From: Rhizobiaceae bacterium
GTDB taxonomy: Bacteria > Pseudomonadota > Alphaproteobacteria > Rhizobiales > Rhizobiaceae
Assembly (NCBI GenBank): GCA_021648425.1
Contig: JAKISV010000082.1
Coordinates: forward strand, 1 to 11,795
Direction: 5' to 3'
DNA: 11,795 nucleotides
Shown: positions 1-7,123 of the stretch, piece by piece
Numbering within the stretch: position 1 is the stretch's first letter
Layout of the letters: each line of letters starts with the position of its first letter
Translations under genes and position numbers: made by a program
Notes under the pieces: model-generated
Seen by the model: only the letters and a program-made list of their open reading frames with translations
Told to the model about the DNA's origin: nothing
Database searches by the model: none

Positions 1-908
1 CGCTCATCACCCTTGAGACGATAAAATCCACCCTTGCCTTTATTGCCGGTAAACCCTTTTTCAATTTGAGAATTAATCAGCGCATTTTCCCCTCCCACTT
101 CGTGAAAAGCATCGCCCGGCGGCAAGATCGCCCTGAGCGAACGCACCACATCGGCCATCAGATCAAGACCGATCAAATCATAAAGACCAAAGGCCCCGGT
201 TCTGGGAATACCCATTGGCCGCCCGAACAATGCATCGGCCTCTTCAACACTGACCCCCATCTCGATCGCCTCATGGATTGCCGACTGCATGGCATAAACA
301 CCCACCCGGTTGCCTAAAAATCCGGGGGTATCTGCACATTCCACAATCCCTTTTCCCAGTTTTTCGTCACAAAATTCCGCCAGCACCTTCATCACTTGGG
401 CCTCAGTATCCTCACCCCTCACCAATTCCAGCAAACGCATATAACGCACCGGATTAAAAAAATGAGTGATACAAAAACGCCGCCGCAAACCAGCAGGCAT
501 ACCCTCCATCAAATGGGCAATTGGAATGGTAGAAGTATTTGAAGTCACAATTGCATCTTCGCTCAGATGCACCATCAAATCACGATAAAGCGCTCGCTTG
601 ATATCTACCCGCTCAACAATCGCTTCCACAACCCAGTCACAATCGCCAGCACCAGCAAGATCATCACGGATATTACCAATCGTAATATGTTCAACATTAG
701 CAGGTTGCATCAGCATCGGCGGCTCGGATTTGATAATGCGCTCCAGCGACTTTTGCGCAACCGCATTGGTATCATCGCCCTCACCCGCAACATCCAGCAA
801 CAATACATCAAGCCCGGCATTGGCAACTTGAGCAGCAATACCCGCACCCATTGTTCCCGCTCCGATCACACAGACTTTGGTGAACGGTTTTTTACCAGTT
901 TTGCTCAT
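1..908 (-). CDS. 3-hydroxyacyl-CoA dehydrogenase, long form (3' end off window)
   Basis: NAD-dependent oxidation of L-3-hydroxyacyl-CoA to 3-ketoacyl-CoA, the third step of fatty-acid beta-oxidation, in the cytoplasm. The first 302 residues are visible. A Rossmann dinucleotide motif GAGTMG sits at residues 16-21, followed by an acidic residue after LLL near the end of the second strand. The dehydrogenase signature THFFNP carries the catalytic His149, and its partner Glu161 lies 12 residues on. The C-terminal dimerisation domain begins around DTPGFLGNRV. The frame is still open at residue 302, beyond the end of short PaaH/HbdA-type enzymes (about 280-290 aa). The motif wording (GMPAGLRRRF, GRPMGIPRTGAFGL) resembles the long FadN-type proteins of about 780 aa, which carry an enoyl-CoA hydratase-like domain at the C-terminus; that part would lie outside the window. 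The ATG lies 12 bp after the hydrolase stop, so it is the third gene of the metY operon. The family is certain; the long form is an inference. Confidence 0.9.
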   Translation of the reverse strand, partial: MSKTGKKPFTKVCVIGAGTMGAGIAAQVANAGLDVLLLDVAGEGDDTNAVAQKSLERIIKSEPPMLMQPANVEHITIGNIRDDLAGAGDCDWVVEAIVERVDIKRALYRDLMVHLSEDAIVTSNTSTIPIAHLMEGMPAGLRRRFCITHFFNPVRYMRLLELVRGEDTEAQVMKVLAEFCDEKLGKGIVECADTPGFLGNRVGVYAMQSAIHEAIEMGVSVEEADALFGRPMGIPRTGAFGLYDLIGLDLMADVVRSLRAILPPGDAFHEVGGENALINSQIEKGFTGNKGKGGFYRLKGDE

Positions 909-920
909 AATTTTAATCTC

Positions 921-1721
921 TCAAAACCGGTTGAGATAAAACAGGCGAAGCTGGTGATTGACTTCGCGAGGCCTCTCCCCCGGCAGCATATGCCCCGCCC
1001 CCTCAAACACATGAGTTTCGCAATCCTGCAACGCTTCACTCAACTTCAAACCGAATTTCAACGCCACCATCTGATCTTGCCCCGCCAACAAACAAAGTGT
1101 CGGGCAGCTAATATTGGCCGCTGCATTTGCCCCGCCGCGATAGTTGGCACAGGCTGCCAAATCAGCGGGCAACGCATCGGGTTGATTTTGTGCCATCACC
1201 TGCAGACCACTGCCAATCAGTGAAGCACCCGGAACGCTGTTATCATGCAGATGCGCAAACGGGCCATGGCCCAGCGATGTCATAAATTCAAAGGCTTTTC
1301 CCGGTTCGCTTTTTGCCATTTCAATCAACGCATCATTAACAGCAATTGTCATGGCGGTAGCAATGAATGCGATGCTTTTCACACGCTGCGGATATATCAA
1401 ACCAAGTTCGAGACTGACAAGCCCGCCCATTGAGTGATTGACCAGATGCGCTCTATCAATCTCAAGTTCATCCATTACCTGAACCACCCAGGCAGCCATT
1501 AAGTCCGCTCCCTCCAGCGCCTCCCCGCGCGATTTACCATGGGCAGGCAAATCCAGTGCCAGCACATTAAAGTCATCATAAGCAAATGCCCGCACCTGCT
1601 GGCTCCAGGTTAAGCGGTTCTGCCCCGCCCCGTGAATAAAGATAATCCACGGCTGCCCGCTTTGATGGTCGCGCCCGCCGGTGGATGCAAAAGCCTGACT
1701 GCCATTTACGCTAAAACGCAT
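921..1721 (-). CDS. alpha/beta hydrolase
   Basis: A 266-residue single-domain alpha/beta hydrolase with no signal peptide, so probably cytoplasmic. The catalytic triad is readable: nucleophile Ser97 in the elbow NHSMGG (Asn replaces the usual first Gly), Asp216 in AGQDQ and His244 in GAGHMLPGE. HGAG at 30-33 supplies the oxyanion-hole backbone. A cap region lies between about residues 125 and 200. The length is normal for esterases, thioesterases and C-C hydrolases of this fold; the sequence does not reveal the substrate. The ATG follows the metY stop by a single base, and its Shine-Dalgarno GGAGG lies inside the last metY codons, so translation is very probably coupled to metY. The dehydrogenase starts 12 bp downstream. 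The position suggests an acyl-ester or acyl-thioester substrate, but that is inference. It lacks the length and context of a classical MetX homoserine acetyltransferase. Confidence 0.88.
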   Translation of the reverse strand: MRFSVNGSQAFASTGGRDHQSGQPWIIFIHGAGQNRLTWSQQVRAFAYDDFNVLALDLPAHGKSRGEALEGADLMAAWVVQVMDELEIDRAHLVNHSMGGLVSLELGLIYPQRVKSIAFIATAMTIAVNDALIEMAKSEPGKAFEFMTSLGHGPFAHLHDNSVPGASLIGSGLQVMAQNQPDALPADLAACANYRGGANAAANISCPTLCLLAGQDQMVALKFGLKLSEALQDCETHVFEGAGHMLPGERPREVNHQLRLFYLNRF

Positions 1722-1722
1722 A

Positions 1723-3024
1723 TCATTCGCCTCCGGTGATTTTTACAGCCGCCTTCAGCGCCCTGTCAAAATCAGTCTTTAAATCGCTGAAACTTTCAAG
1801 CCCCACTGACAGCCTGATCATGTCATCACGCAACCCACCCGCAATCATGTCTTCAGCACTGATATGCGAATGGGTGGTTGATGCCGGGTGAATAACCAGG
1901 GTTTTGGCATCGCCCACATTGGCCAGATGTGAAGCAAGCTGGACATTTTCAATAAACGCCGCCCCCGCTTCGCGCCCGCCTTTTACGCCAAACCCGATGA
2001 TTGAACCCGCCCCCTTAGGCAAAATCTTCTTAGCCAGTTGGTGATCCGGGTGGTCAGGCAAATCGGGATGACGAACCCAACTGACAGCTTCATGAGCACT
2101 CAGATATTCCAGCATTTTGCGCGTATTGCTCATATGGCGTTCCATACGCAGAGGCAAAGTTTCAATTCCCTGCAACAGATGAAACGCATTGGTCGGTGCC
2201 ATCGAAGGCCCGAAATTATACATGCCCTCGGCCCGCATCCGCATGGTCAGCGCCACCGGTCCAAATTCCTCCCAGAAATTAATACCATCAAGCGCATAAT
2301 GTTCACTGGTAAGCGTCGGAAATTTATCGCTGGCTCCCCAATCGAAATTACCACCATCAATCACCGCGCCACCTATAGCGATGCCATGACCGCCAAGCCA
2401 CTTGGTCACCGAATGAATAATAATATTCACCCCGTGTTCCAGTGGTTTAAAAAGGTAGGGTGTACAAAAAGTGGCATCCATCACCAGAGGAATACCGGCA
2501 TCAGCTGCAATTTTTGCCACCGCGTCCACATCCAGAACATCAAGCCCCGGATTACCAATCAGTTCACAGAAGATAAATTTCGTATTGGGCTCAATCGCAT
2601 TTTTTAAGGCCGGCAGATCGCGCCCGGAAACAAAGCTTGTATCCACACCAAAACGCGGCATGGTATTTTTAAGCAGATTGATATTAGCACCATATAGTGC
2701 GGCGGTCGAAACAATATGATCGCCCTGGCTCACCAGCATCGTTGTCAGCAGATGTAATGCAGCCATTCCTGATGCTGTTGCAACGCAAGCCGCTCCGCCC
2801 TCCATAGCCGCCAGCCGTTGTTCAAGAACAGCCACCGTCGGATTGGAAATGCGCGAATATAAATGCCCGCCCTCTTCCATATTATAAAGTGCCGCCGCAT
2901 GGCGGGCATCCTTGAACACATAAGAGGTTGTTTGATGAATGGGCACCGCGCGCGAACCAAAATCACTATCGGGCGTATGCCCAGCGTGCAGAGCCAAAGT
3001 GTCCAGGTCGTAGAATTTTGCCAT
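1723..3024 (-). CDS. metY: O-acetylhomoserine sulfhydrylase (O-acetylhomoserine aminocarboxypropyltransferase)
   Basis: A cytoplasmic PLP enzyme that joins O-acetylhomoserine with sulfide (or methanethiol) to give homocysteine (or methionine) plus acetate: direct sulfhydrylation in methionine synthesis. At 433 residues it matches MetY rather than the shorter MetZ or MetB/MetC proteins of about 390-400 aa. Visible landmarks are the phosphate-contacting YSRISNPT at 56-63, the ASGMAA loop at 84-89, Asp183 that pairs with the pyridine nitrogen, and the Schiff-base Lys208 in HSVTKWLGGHG. The C-terminal HPASTTHSHIS substrate loop is typical of the Cys/Met metabolism family. The ATG at 3024 matches the conserved N-terminus (LDTLALHAGH), but the bases just before it form only a weak ribosome site. 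It is the first gene of a three-gene unit and is preceded by a 328-bp structured gap that probably holds its promoter and control region. Specificity for acetyl- over succinyl-homoserine is inferred from length and motif wording. Confidence 0.95.
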   Translation of the reverse strand: MAKFYDLDTLALHAGHTPDSDFGSRAVPIHQTTSYVFKDARHAAALYNMEEGGHLYSRISNPTVAVLEQRLAAMEGGAACVATASGMAALHLLTTMLVSQGDHIVSTAALYGANINLLKNTMPRFGVDTSFVSGRDLPALKNAIEPNTKFIFCELIGNPGLDVLDVDAVAKIAADAGIPLVMDATFCTPYLFKPLEHGVNIIIHSVTKWLGGHGIAIGGAVIDGGNFDWGASDKFPTLTSEHYALDGINFWEEFGPVALTMRMRAEGMYNFGPSMAPTNAFHLLQGIETLPLRMERHMSNTRKMLEYLSAHEAVSWVRHPDLPDHPDHQLAKKILPKGAGSIIGFGVKGGREAGAAFIENVQLASHLANVGDAKTLVIHPASTTHSHISAEDMIAGGLRDDMIRLSVGLESFSDLKTDFDRALKAAVKITGGE

Positions 3025-3110
3025 AAGGATAATACCGCTGTGAAGAAACCTGTTACCAGTTTACATCAATTGCGGGCTTAGAGAATACGCCCTGCTGCAA
3101 AAAAGGCACA

Positions 3111-3165
3111 TTGCCACAATCTTCCCCACAACTTGCCACAAAGCCTCCCCAACCTCGCCAGAATT
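3111..3165. repeat. degenerate 11-bp tandem array (five units)
   Basis: Five consecutive 11-base units begin at 3111, 3122, 3133, 3144 and 3155. Units 1 and 3 share the exact 9-mer TTGCCACAA, and unit 5 (TCGCCAGAATT) is a three-mismatch relative of unit 1. Units 2 and 4 (TTCCCCACAAC, CCTCCCCAACC) form a second, C-richer type, so the pattern alternates A-B-A-B-A with a 22-bp super-period. One unit is about one helical turn, so all units would face the same side of the DNA. The array lies about 87-141 bp upstream of the metY start codon, a normal distance for an activator or repressor array. Unit spacing is seen directly; binding by a regulator is inference. It overlaps the doubtful small ORF on the minus strand. 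Confidence 0.45.
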
Positions 3166-3197
3166 CCAGTGCACTAATGTATTCGTCGAGCGCTTTT

Positions 3198-3227
3198 CCC
3201 CGCTTTCGACAGGGGTGTTTTACACCC
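3198..3227 (-). promoter_or_regulatory. two mutually exclusive hairpins in the metY leader
   Basis: On the plus strand GGGTGT (3213-3218) pairs perfectly with ACACCC (3222-3227) around a TTT loop. CCCC (3198-3201) can instead pair with GGGG (3212-3215). Both use the same G run, so only one stem can form at a time. A further stem, GTCGA (3185-3189) with TCGAC (3206-3210), surrounds the CCCC arm. Alternative pairings of this kind occur in attenuators and riboswitches, but I recognise no known class. Regulatory function is inferred from position only. Confidence 0.3.
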
Positions 3228-3290
3228 TTACCGTACAGGCAATGTTTTTGGCCAAGCTTCCCCCAGCCAGCCAAAGCCACCCTGTACCTG

Positions 3291-3324
3291 ACCGGCTGAT
3301 TTCCTGAAAATGGAATCAGCCGGT
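3291..3324 (-). terminator. strong hairpin after the PhzF-family gene (no U-tract)
   Basis: ACCGGCTGAT (3291-3300) is exactly complementary to ATCAGCCGGT (3315-3324). Inside it TCC (3302-3304) pairs with GGA (3312-3314) around a 7-base loop, with one bulged T. It begins about 30 bp after the stop codon of the PhzF-family gene. In the direction of transcription the hairpin is followed by CAGGTACAGG, not a T-run, so it is not a canonical intrinsic terminator. It could mark or protect the 3' end of the antiporter-PhzF transcript. The hairpin is certain; the terminator role is a guess. Confidence 0.4.
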
Positions 3325-3352
3325 ATGGTTTTGCTGCATATTCACAACACGC

Positions 3353-4258
3353 CTACAAAAATAGACGGCCCTCACTCACGATAACCGCCGCTCCACCGAT
3401 GCTGGCCGTAACAAGCTGCCCGTTTTTAACATCCATCGTCAATTCAATGCGCGATGGCCTTCCCATTTCTATTCCCTGCTCAATGACAATAGTGTGGGTC
3501 CCCTCACCGGGGTTTTCGTATTCCATTAGTTGCGCCGCAAATGCCGCTGCAGCACTGCCTGTTGCCGGGTCTTCGGCAATGCCCATGGCCGGGGCGAACA
3601 TGCGCACATGATAATCGCTGTCAGTACCGCTACATTGATGGCAATAAACATACAATTCCAGCGCGAACCCAAGCCCGCTAAAACACTCTGCCAGCGCCTG
3701 CTCATTCACTTCTATCGCCGCCATAGCCTCCAGATTAACCAGAGGAACAACCGGAAACGGCACCCCGGCATCACAAATAGAACTGTGATGACCATCAATT
3801 CCCAATTGATTTTCCTTTAGTCCCAAAGCTTTAGCCAGCAGAACTGAATCAAATTCTACCGATTTTAGAACTGGCAATTTTGGTAGTGAGAATTTTCCAC
3901 GCACCGTATTGCCGTCAAAAGAAATACCACAGGCAACCGTCCCGACTTTCTCCTCCAAAGCCAGTTCCAGTTTCTGCCCAGTTTCCAGCCCGTCCTGCAA
4001 ACCAAGCAGTACAGCCGTTCCAACGGTAGGATGACCGGCGAAGGGAAGTTCGTTTTTCGGCGTAAATATTCTCAGGCTGGCGTGGTTTTTTTCATTTTCA
4101 GGCGGAAAAACAAATACCGTTTCAGACAAGTTGAACTCTGCGGCAATCGCCTGCATGCGTTTGTCATCAAGACCATCGCAATCCAGAACCACCGCCAGCG
4201 GATTACCACCCAGCGCCTTGTCGCTAAAAACATCAAGCGTGAAAAATCGTCGAGACAT
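3353..4258 (-). CDS. PhzF family isomerase/epimerase-like protein
   Basis: A 301-residue member of the PhzF / diaminopimelate-epimerase-like fold, cytoplasmic. The N-terminal lobe has the family opening (FTLDVFSDKALGGNPLAVV, residues 6-24), the catalytic acid Glu46 in NLSETVF (equivalent to the PhzF active-site Glu), and FAGHPTVG at 73-80. The second lobe carries DPATGSAAAA from 230, the anion-binding turn at the start of the central helix. Length matches the usual 260-300 aa. In phenazine producers PhzF isomerises trans-2,3-dihydro-3-hydroxyanthranilate, but most genomic relatives, like this one, stand without any phz genes and have unknown substrates. The ATG has a good ribosome site (AGGGAG, about 7 bases upstream) and lies 10 bp after the antiporter stop, so the two are probably co-transcribed. 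The substrate cannot be read from the sequence. Confidence 0.92.
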   Translation of the reverse strand: MSRRFFTLDVFSDKALGGNPLAVVLDCDGLDDKRMQAIAAEFNLSETVFVFPPENEKNHASLRIFTPKNELPFAGHPTVGTAVLLGLQDGLETGQKLELALEEKVGTVACGISFDGNTVRGKFSLPKLPVLKSVEFDSVLLAKALGLKENQLGIDGHHSSICDAGVPFPVVPLVNLEAMAAIEVNEQALAECFSGLGFALELYVYCHQCSGTDSDYHVRMFAPAMGIAEDPATGSAAAAFAAQLMEYENPGEGTHTIVIEQGIEMGRPSRIELTMDVKNGQLVTASIGGAAVIVSEGRLFL

Positions 4259-4268
4259 TGTGCGCTCC

Positions 4269-5534
4269 CTATAACAGTGTTGGATCTACAGTTCGATTAA
4301 TCAGCGCCCGCACTGTGAGGCCCTGAACAAATATCGAGAACAACACCACACCATAAGTGGCGCTCAGAATGATAGCCTTATATTCATTGTCCGGCAGTGA
4401 CAGCGCCAGCGCTACGGAAATACCACCACGAATTCCTCCCCAGGTTAATACCGGCACCGCCCCTTTGGTAAAAGGCAGCCACCGCGACAGGAAGGCAATT
4501 GGCGTAAATACTGAAATGAACCGTGAAGCCAGTACCAGCGGAATTGAACTAAGCACCAGCCAGCCGGTTGAAGGATCAAGCGCAAGCACCAGCACCTCAA
4601 GGCCAATAAGCAAAAACAATACTGAATTCAGAATTTCATCAATCAGTTCCCAGAATGCAAACAGATGTTTTCGTGTATTTTCACTCATCCCTACCCGCAC
4701 GCCACGATTACCAACCAGCAGACCAGCCACCACCACCGCGATTGGCCCTGACAAATGTAGTCGCAGTGCAATCGCATAGGTGGCTGCCACCACCCCCAGT
4801 GAAATCAATATTTCCAACGTATATTCATCCATGTGCGACATGGCACGGTAGGCAATCCAGCCGGTGACAAGCCCCAGCACCGCGCCGCCAATTGCCTCAA
4901 CGAAAAACAATTGCCCCACTTCGATGAAATCAATGCCTCCATTTTCAAAGCTTGTGCCAATCGCAACGGCCAGCAGAATGGTAAATATCACCACGCCTAC
5001 ACCATCATTAAATAAGGATTCACCGGCAATCTTCGCCTCTAGCGAATGGGGTAAATTGATTGACTTGAGCAGGCTTAACACCGCAACCGGGTCGGTCGGT
5101 GAAATCAACGCCCCAAACACCAGCGCCCAGGCAAAAGGTATCTGCATTCCAAACAATCCAGACAGATACCAAAAACCGCTGCCGACAATTAGCGTTGATA
5201 ACACCACGCCAAATGTTGCCATAATGCCGATCACCCATTTCTGGTCTTTAAGAAAATCGTAATCCACATGCAATGCACCCGCAAACAGCAAAAATGCCAG
5301 CATGCCTTCCATCACCGTTGCATAAAAATCAATCTGTCCGATTGCCGCCTGAACAGTATCTGTCACCCCCAAAGCTGGCCATAATTTCTCCGCCGCCAAC
5401 AACAACATCGAAGCAACCAGCGCCATCGCCAAAAGGCCGATCGTATGAGGCAGTTTGATAAAAACGAAATTCAACCACCCAAAAAATGCAGACAGCGCCA
5501 GCAGGGACGCAGCTATTTCAAACAGAGAAAGCAT
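4269..5534 (-). CDS. Na+/H+ antiporter, CPA1 (NhaP-type) family
   Basis: An inner-membrane cation:proton antiporter that exports Na+ (or K+/Li+) in exchange for protons, serving pH and salt homeostasis. From the ATG at 5534 it is 421 residues, with about a dozen hydrophobic segments and no long cytoplasmic tail, like other NhaP proteins. Ion-path motifs are visible: SPTDPVAV at about 145-152 in the first discontinuous helix, and GESLFNDG at about 171-178, where Asn-Asp (176-177) is the pair typical of electroneutral CPA1 exchangers. A C-terminal WGGIRGGISVALAL stretch is also characteristic. A TTG at 5546 would add four residues but has no ribosome site; GGAA lies about 8 bases before the ATG, so I chose ATG. 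The gene lies 69 bp after the peptidase stop and 10 bp before the PhzF start. Ion preference cannot be determined from the sequence. Confidence 0.93.
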   Translation of the reverse strand: MLSLFEIAASLLALSAFFGWLNFVFIKLPHTIGLLAMALVASMLLLAAEKLWPALGVTDTVQAAIGQIDFYATVMEGMLAFLLFAGALHVDYDFLKDQKWVIGIMATFGVVLSTLIVGSGFWYLSGLFGMQIPFAWALVFGALISPTDPVAVLSLLKSINLPHSLEAKIAGESLFNDGVGVVIFTILLAVAIGTSFENGGIDFIEVGQLFFVEAIGGAVLGLVTGWIAYRAMSHMDEYTLEILISLGVVAATYAIALRLHLSGPIAVVVAGLLVGNRGVRVGMSENTRKHLFAFWELIDEILNSVLFLLIGLEVLVLALDPSTGWLVLSSIPLVLASRFISVFTPIAFLSRWLPFTKGAVPVLTWGGIRGGISVALALSLPDNEYKAIILSATYGVVLFSIFVQGLTVRALINRTVDPTLL

Positions 5535-5603
5535 TGTGAATTCCAATATGGGTTAAATAAACGCGATGAATATCAATCCGCCAGTATAGGGGTAATTACT
5601 GAT

Positions 5604-7079
5604 CTAACCAAACTTATCCTGTAAATATCCCGCCAGCGCCTTTTCGTCGGGCACTTTCCCGCAAACCATTTCCATCAGTTGCGGGGCTGAATAAACATTG
5701 CCGTGACGATGAATATTCTCACCCAGCCAACTGGAAATTTCGCCCAGTTCTCCCTTTGCTATCATTGCCTCCATACCACCGATCTGGTCCCCCATAATTT
5801 TGAACAACTCCCCCGCATAAATATTGCCCAGGCTATAGGTCGGGAAATATCCAAATGCTCCAAACGACCAGTGCACATCCTGCAACAGGCCGTTGGAGGG
5901 TTTATCGACCGCCATGCCAAAATCCCTTTCAAAGCGCTCATTCCATGCACCTTCCAGATCATCGACTGACAAATCACCGGCAAACAGTGCCAGTTCGAGT
6001 TCAAATCTCAGAACCACATGCAGATTATAGTGGATTTCATCGGCTTCAGTGCGGATGAAACCGGTTTCAACTTTATTGACAATTGCGAATAACTCATCAG
6101 GTGAATCAATGCCAAAGTCACCAAACACCTCTTTCATTTGTGGATGCAGCCATTCCATGAAAACCCGACTGCGTCCAATCTGGTTTTCCAGCATCCGGCT
6201 CTGGCTTTCATGAATACCCATCGAGGCATAACCCCCGGCCGGAGTGCGATCCATTTCAGGCTCACGCCCCTGTTCATAATTGGCGTGCCCTACCTCGTGT
6301 ACGGTTGAATACATGCAATCAAACGGATTACCGCGATCAACCCGCGTGGTTATACGCGAATCACTGCGATAGCCCGACGAAAACGGATGAACGGACAGAT
6401 CAAGGCGCCCGGCGTTCCAATTGTAGTTAAACACGCTGGCCAGCCGTCGCGCCATCTCCATCTGCGCGCCTTCTTCAAAATTCCCTTTGAGTGGTTTTAT
6501 TTCGACATTGTCAGTTATTAGTTTTTCACGCAGAGCCGTCAGATGCGGTCGCAGTCGCCCCAGCAGTTTTGCCAGTGGTTCTGATTTCATACCCGGCTCA
6601 TATTCATCCAGCAAAGCATCATAAAGGCTGCCATCTTCCTCTTTCAGACATTGCGCTTCCTGCTGTTTCAGTGACACCATGTTTTTCAGGGTAGGCAGAA
6701 AATCAGCTACCTTTTCTTCCCGGCGCGCTTTTGCCCAGATACCCTGAGCCAAGGCACCGGCGCGCGCCAGTTCTCCGGCAAGTTCAGCGGGAATTCTAAT
6801 GGCACGTTGATGAGTGCGACGCGCTTCGCGCACATTGGCTTTACCTGTGTCATCCAACGCGCTTTCATCAATCTCACCACATAATTCGTCGATCACCGGA
6901 TCTATATTGCGCGAATGAATTACCAGCGCCAGCGCCGCCGACTGTTCTGCACGAGCCGCAGCACCGTCCCTGGGCATCATCGTTTCCTGATCCCACGACA
7001 ACACACCCGAAGCCTGCGAAAGCGCATTGGTGAGTTTTAAATGCGTCAGCAGATTTTGATAAGCCTGTTCACTGTTCAC
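5604..7079 (-). CDS. M32 family carboxypeptidase (Taq-type metallocarboxypeptidase)
   Basis: A zinc-dependent cytoplasmic carboxypeptidase that trims residues from peptide C-termini, probably in peptide turnover. At 491 residues it has normal length for M32 (about 500) and carries all family hallmarks in order: HPF (231-233), DSRIT (240-244), the zinc-binding HEVGH (261-265), HESQ (290-293, with Glu291 as third zinc ligand) and IRTEADE (342-348). No signal peptide is seen. The start is GTG at 7079: AAGGAA lies about 7 bases upstream, and the family N-terminal helix (YQNLLTHLKL) follows at once. An ATG two bases earlier is out of frame and meets TGA immediately (ATGTGA). The gene follows the phosphodiesterase-fold gene by 44 bp with no terminator seen between them, so co-transcription is likely. 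The preferred C-terminal residue cannot be predicted. Confidence 0.95.
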   Translation of the reverse strand: MNSEQAYQNLLTHLKLTNALSQASGVLSWDQETMMPRDGAAARAEQSAALALVIHSRNIDPVIDELCGEIDESALDDTGKANVREARRTHQRAIRIPAELAGELARAGALAQGIWAKARREEKVADFLPTLKNMVSLKQQEAQCLKEEDGSLYDALLDEYEPGMKSEPLAKLLGRLRPHLTALREKLITDNVEIKPLKGNFEEGAQMEMARRLASVFNYNWNAGRLDLSVHPFSSGYRSDSRITTRVDRGNPFDCMYSTVHEVGHANYEQGREPEMDRTPAGGYASMGIHESQSRMLENQIGRSRVFMEWLHPQMKEVFGDFGIDSPDELFAIVNKVETGFIRTEADEIHYNLHVVLRFELELALFAGDLSVDDLEGAWNERFERDFGMAVDKPSNGLLQDVHWSFGAFGYFPTYSLGNIYAGELFKIMGDQIGGMEAMIAKGELGEISSWLGENIHRHGNVYSAPQLMEMVCGKVPDEKALAGYLQDKFG

Positions 7080-7123
7080 ATCGTTTCCTTTGATATTATT
7101 TCCGGCTTAATTGTTATCCATCT

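Larger units (their letters stand above)
3025..3352 (-). promoter_or_regulatory. metY upstream region: structured gap
   Basis: This is the only stretch over 300 bp without a recognised gene. Read toward metY it holds, in order: a strong hairpin just after the PhzF stop (3291-3324); arms GTACAGG/CCTGTAC (3281-3287 and 3233-3239) enclosing GC-rich sequence; two overlapping, mutually exclusive hairpins (3198-3227); a run of five degenerate 11-bp units (3111-3165); and a short GGCA/TGCC stem followed by six T (3099-3117). The metY promoter and any leader control presumably lie here. I could not settle on a sigma-70 promoter. No match to the SAM-II riboswitch consensus was seen. A 75-codon GTG-started frame (3280-3053) also crosses the region. 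Confidence 0.5.

Noticed and set aside
567..1223. Long plus-strand open frames (also 2038-2607 and 7670-8332)
   Set aside because: They lie wholly or mostly opposite genes with clear catalytic motifs. Their translations are rich in His, Gln, Arg and Thr with no recognisable domain, as expected for antisense shadows.
3025..3110. SAM-II riboswitch ahead of metY
   Set aside because: A GGGC/GCCC stem with an 11-base loop occurs near 3075-3093, but the SAM-II sequence hallmarks (a UGAUUUAA-like loop and the later AGCUAAA segment) are absent.
3111..3143. DnaA boxes or a replication origin
   Set aside because: TTCCCCACA matches TTATCCACA at only 7 of 9 positions, its neighbours match worse, and there is no AT-rich unwinding region or dnaA, parAB or gidA context.
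3353..4258. Phenazine biosynthesis locus
   Set aside because: Only a PhzF-fold protein is present. No phzA/B, D, E or G genes are nearby, and most PhzF-family members are unrelated to phenazines.
5535..5546. TTG start at 5546 for the antiporter
   Set aside because: It has no ribosome-binding sequence and adds only four non-hydrophobic residues, while the ATG at 5534 has GGAA at suitable spacing.
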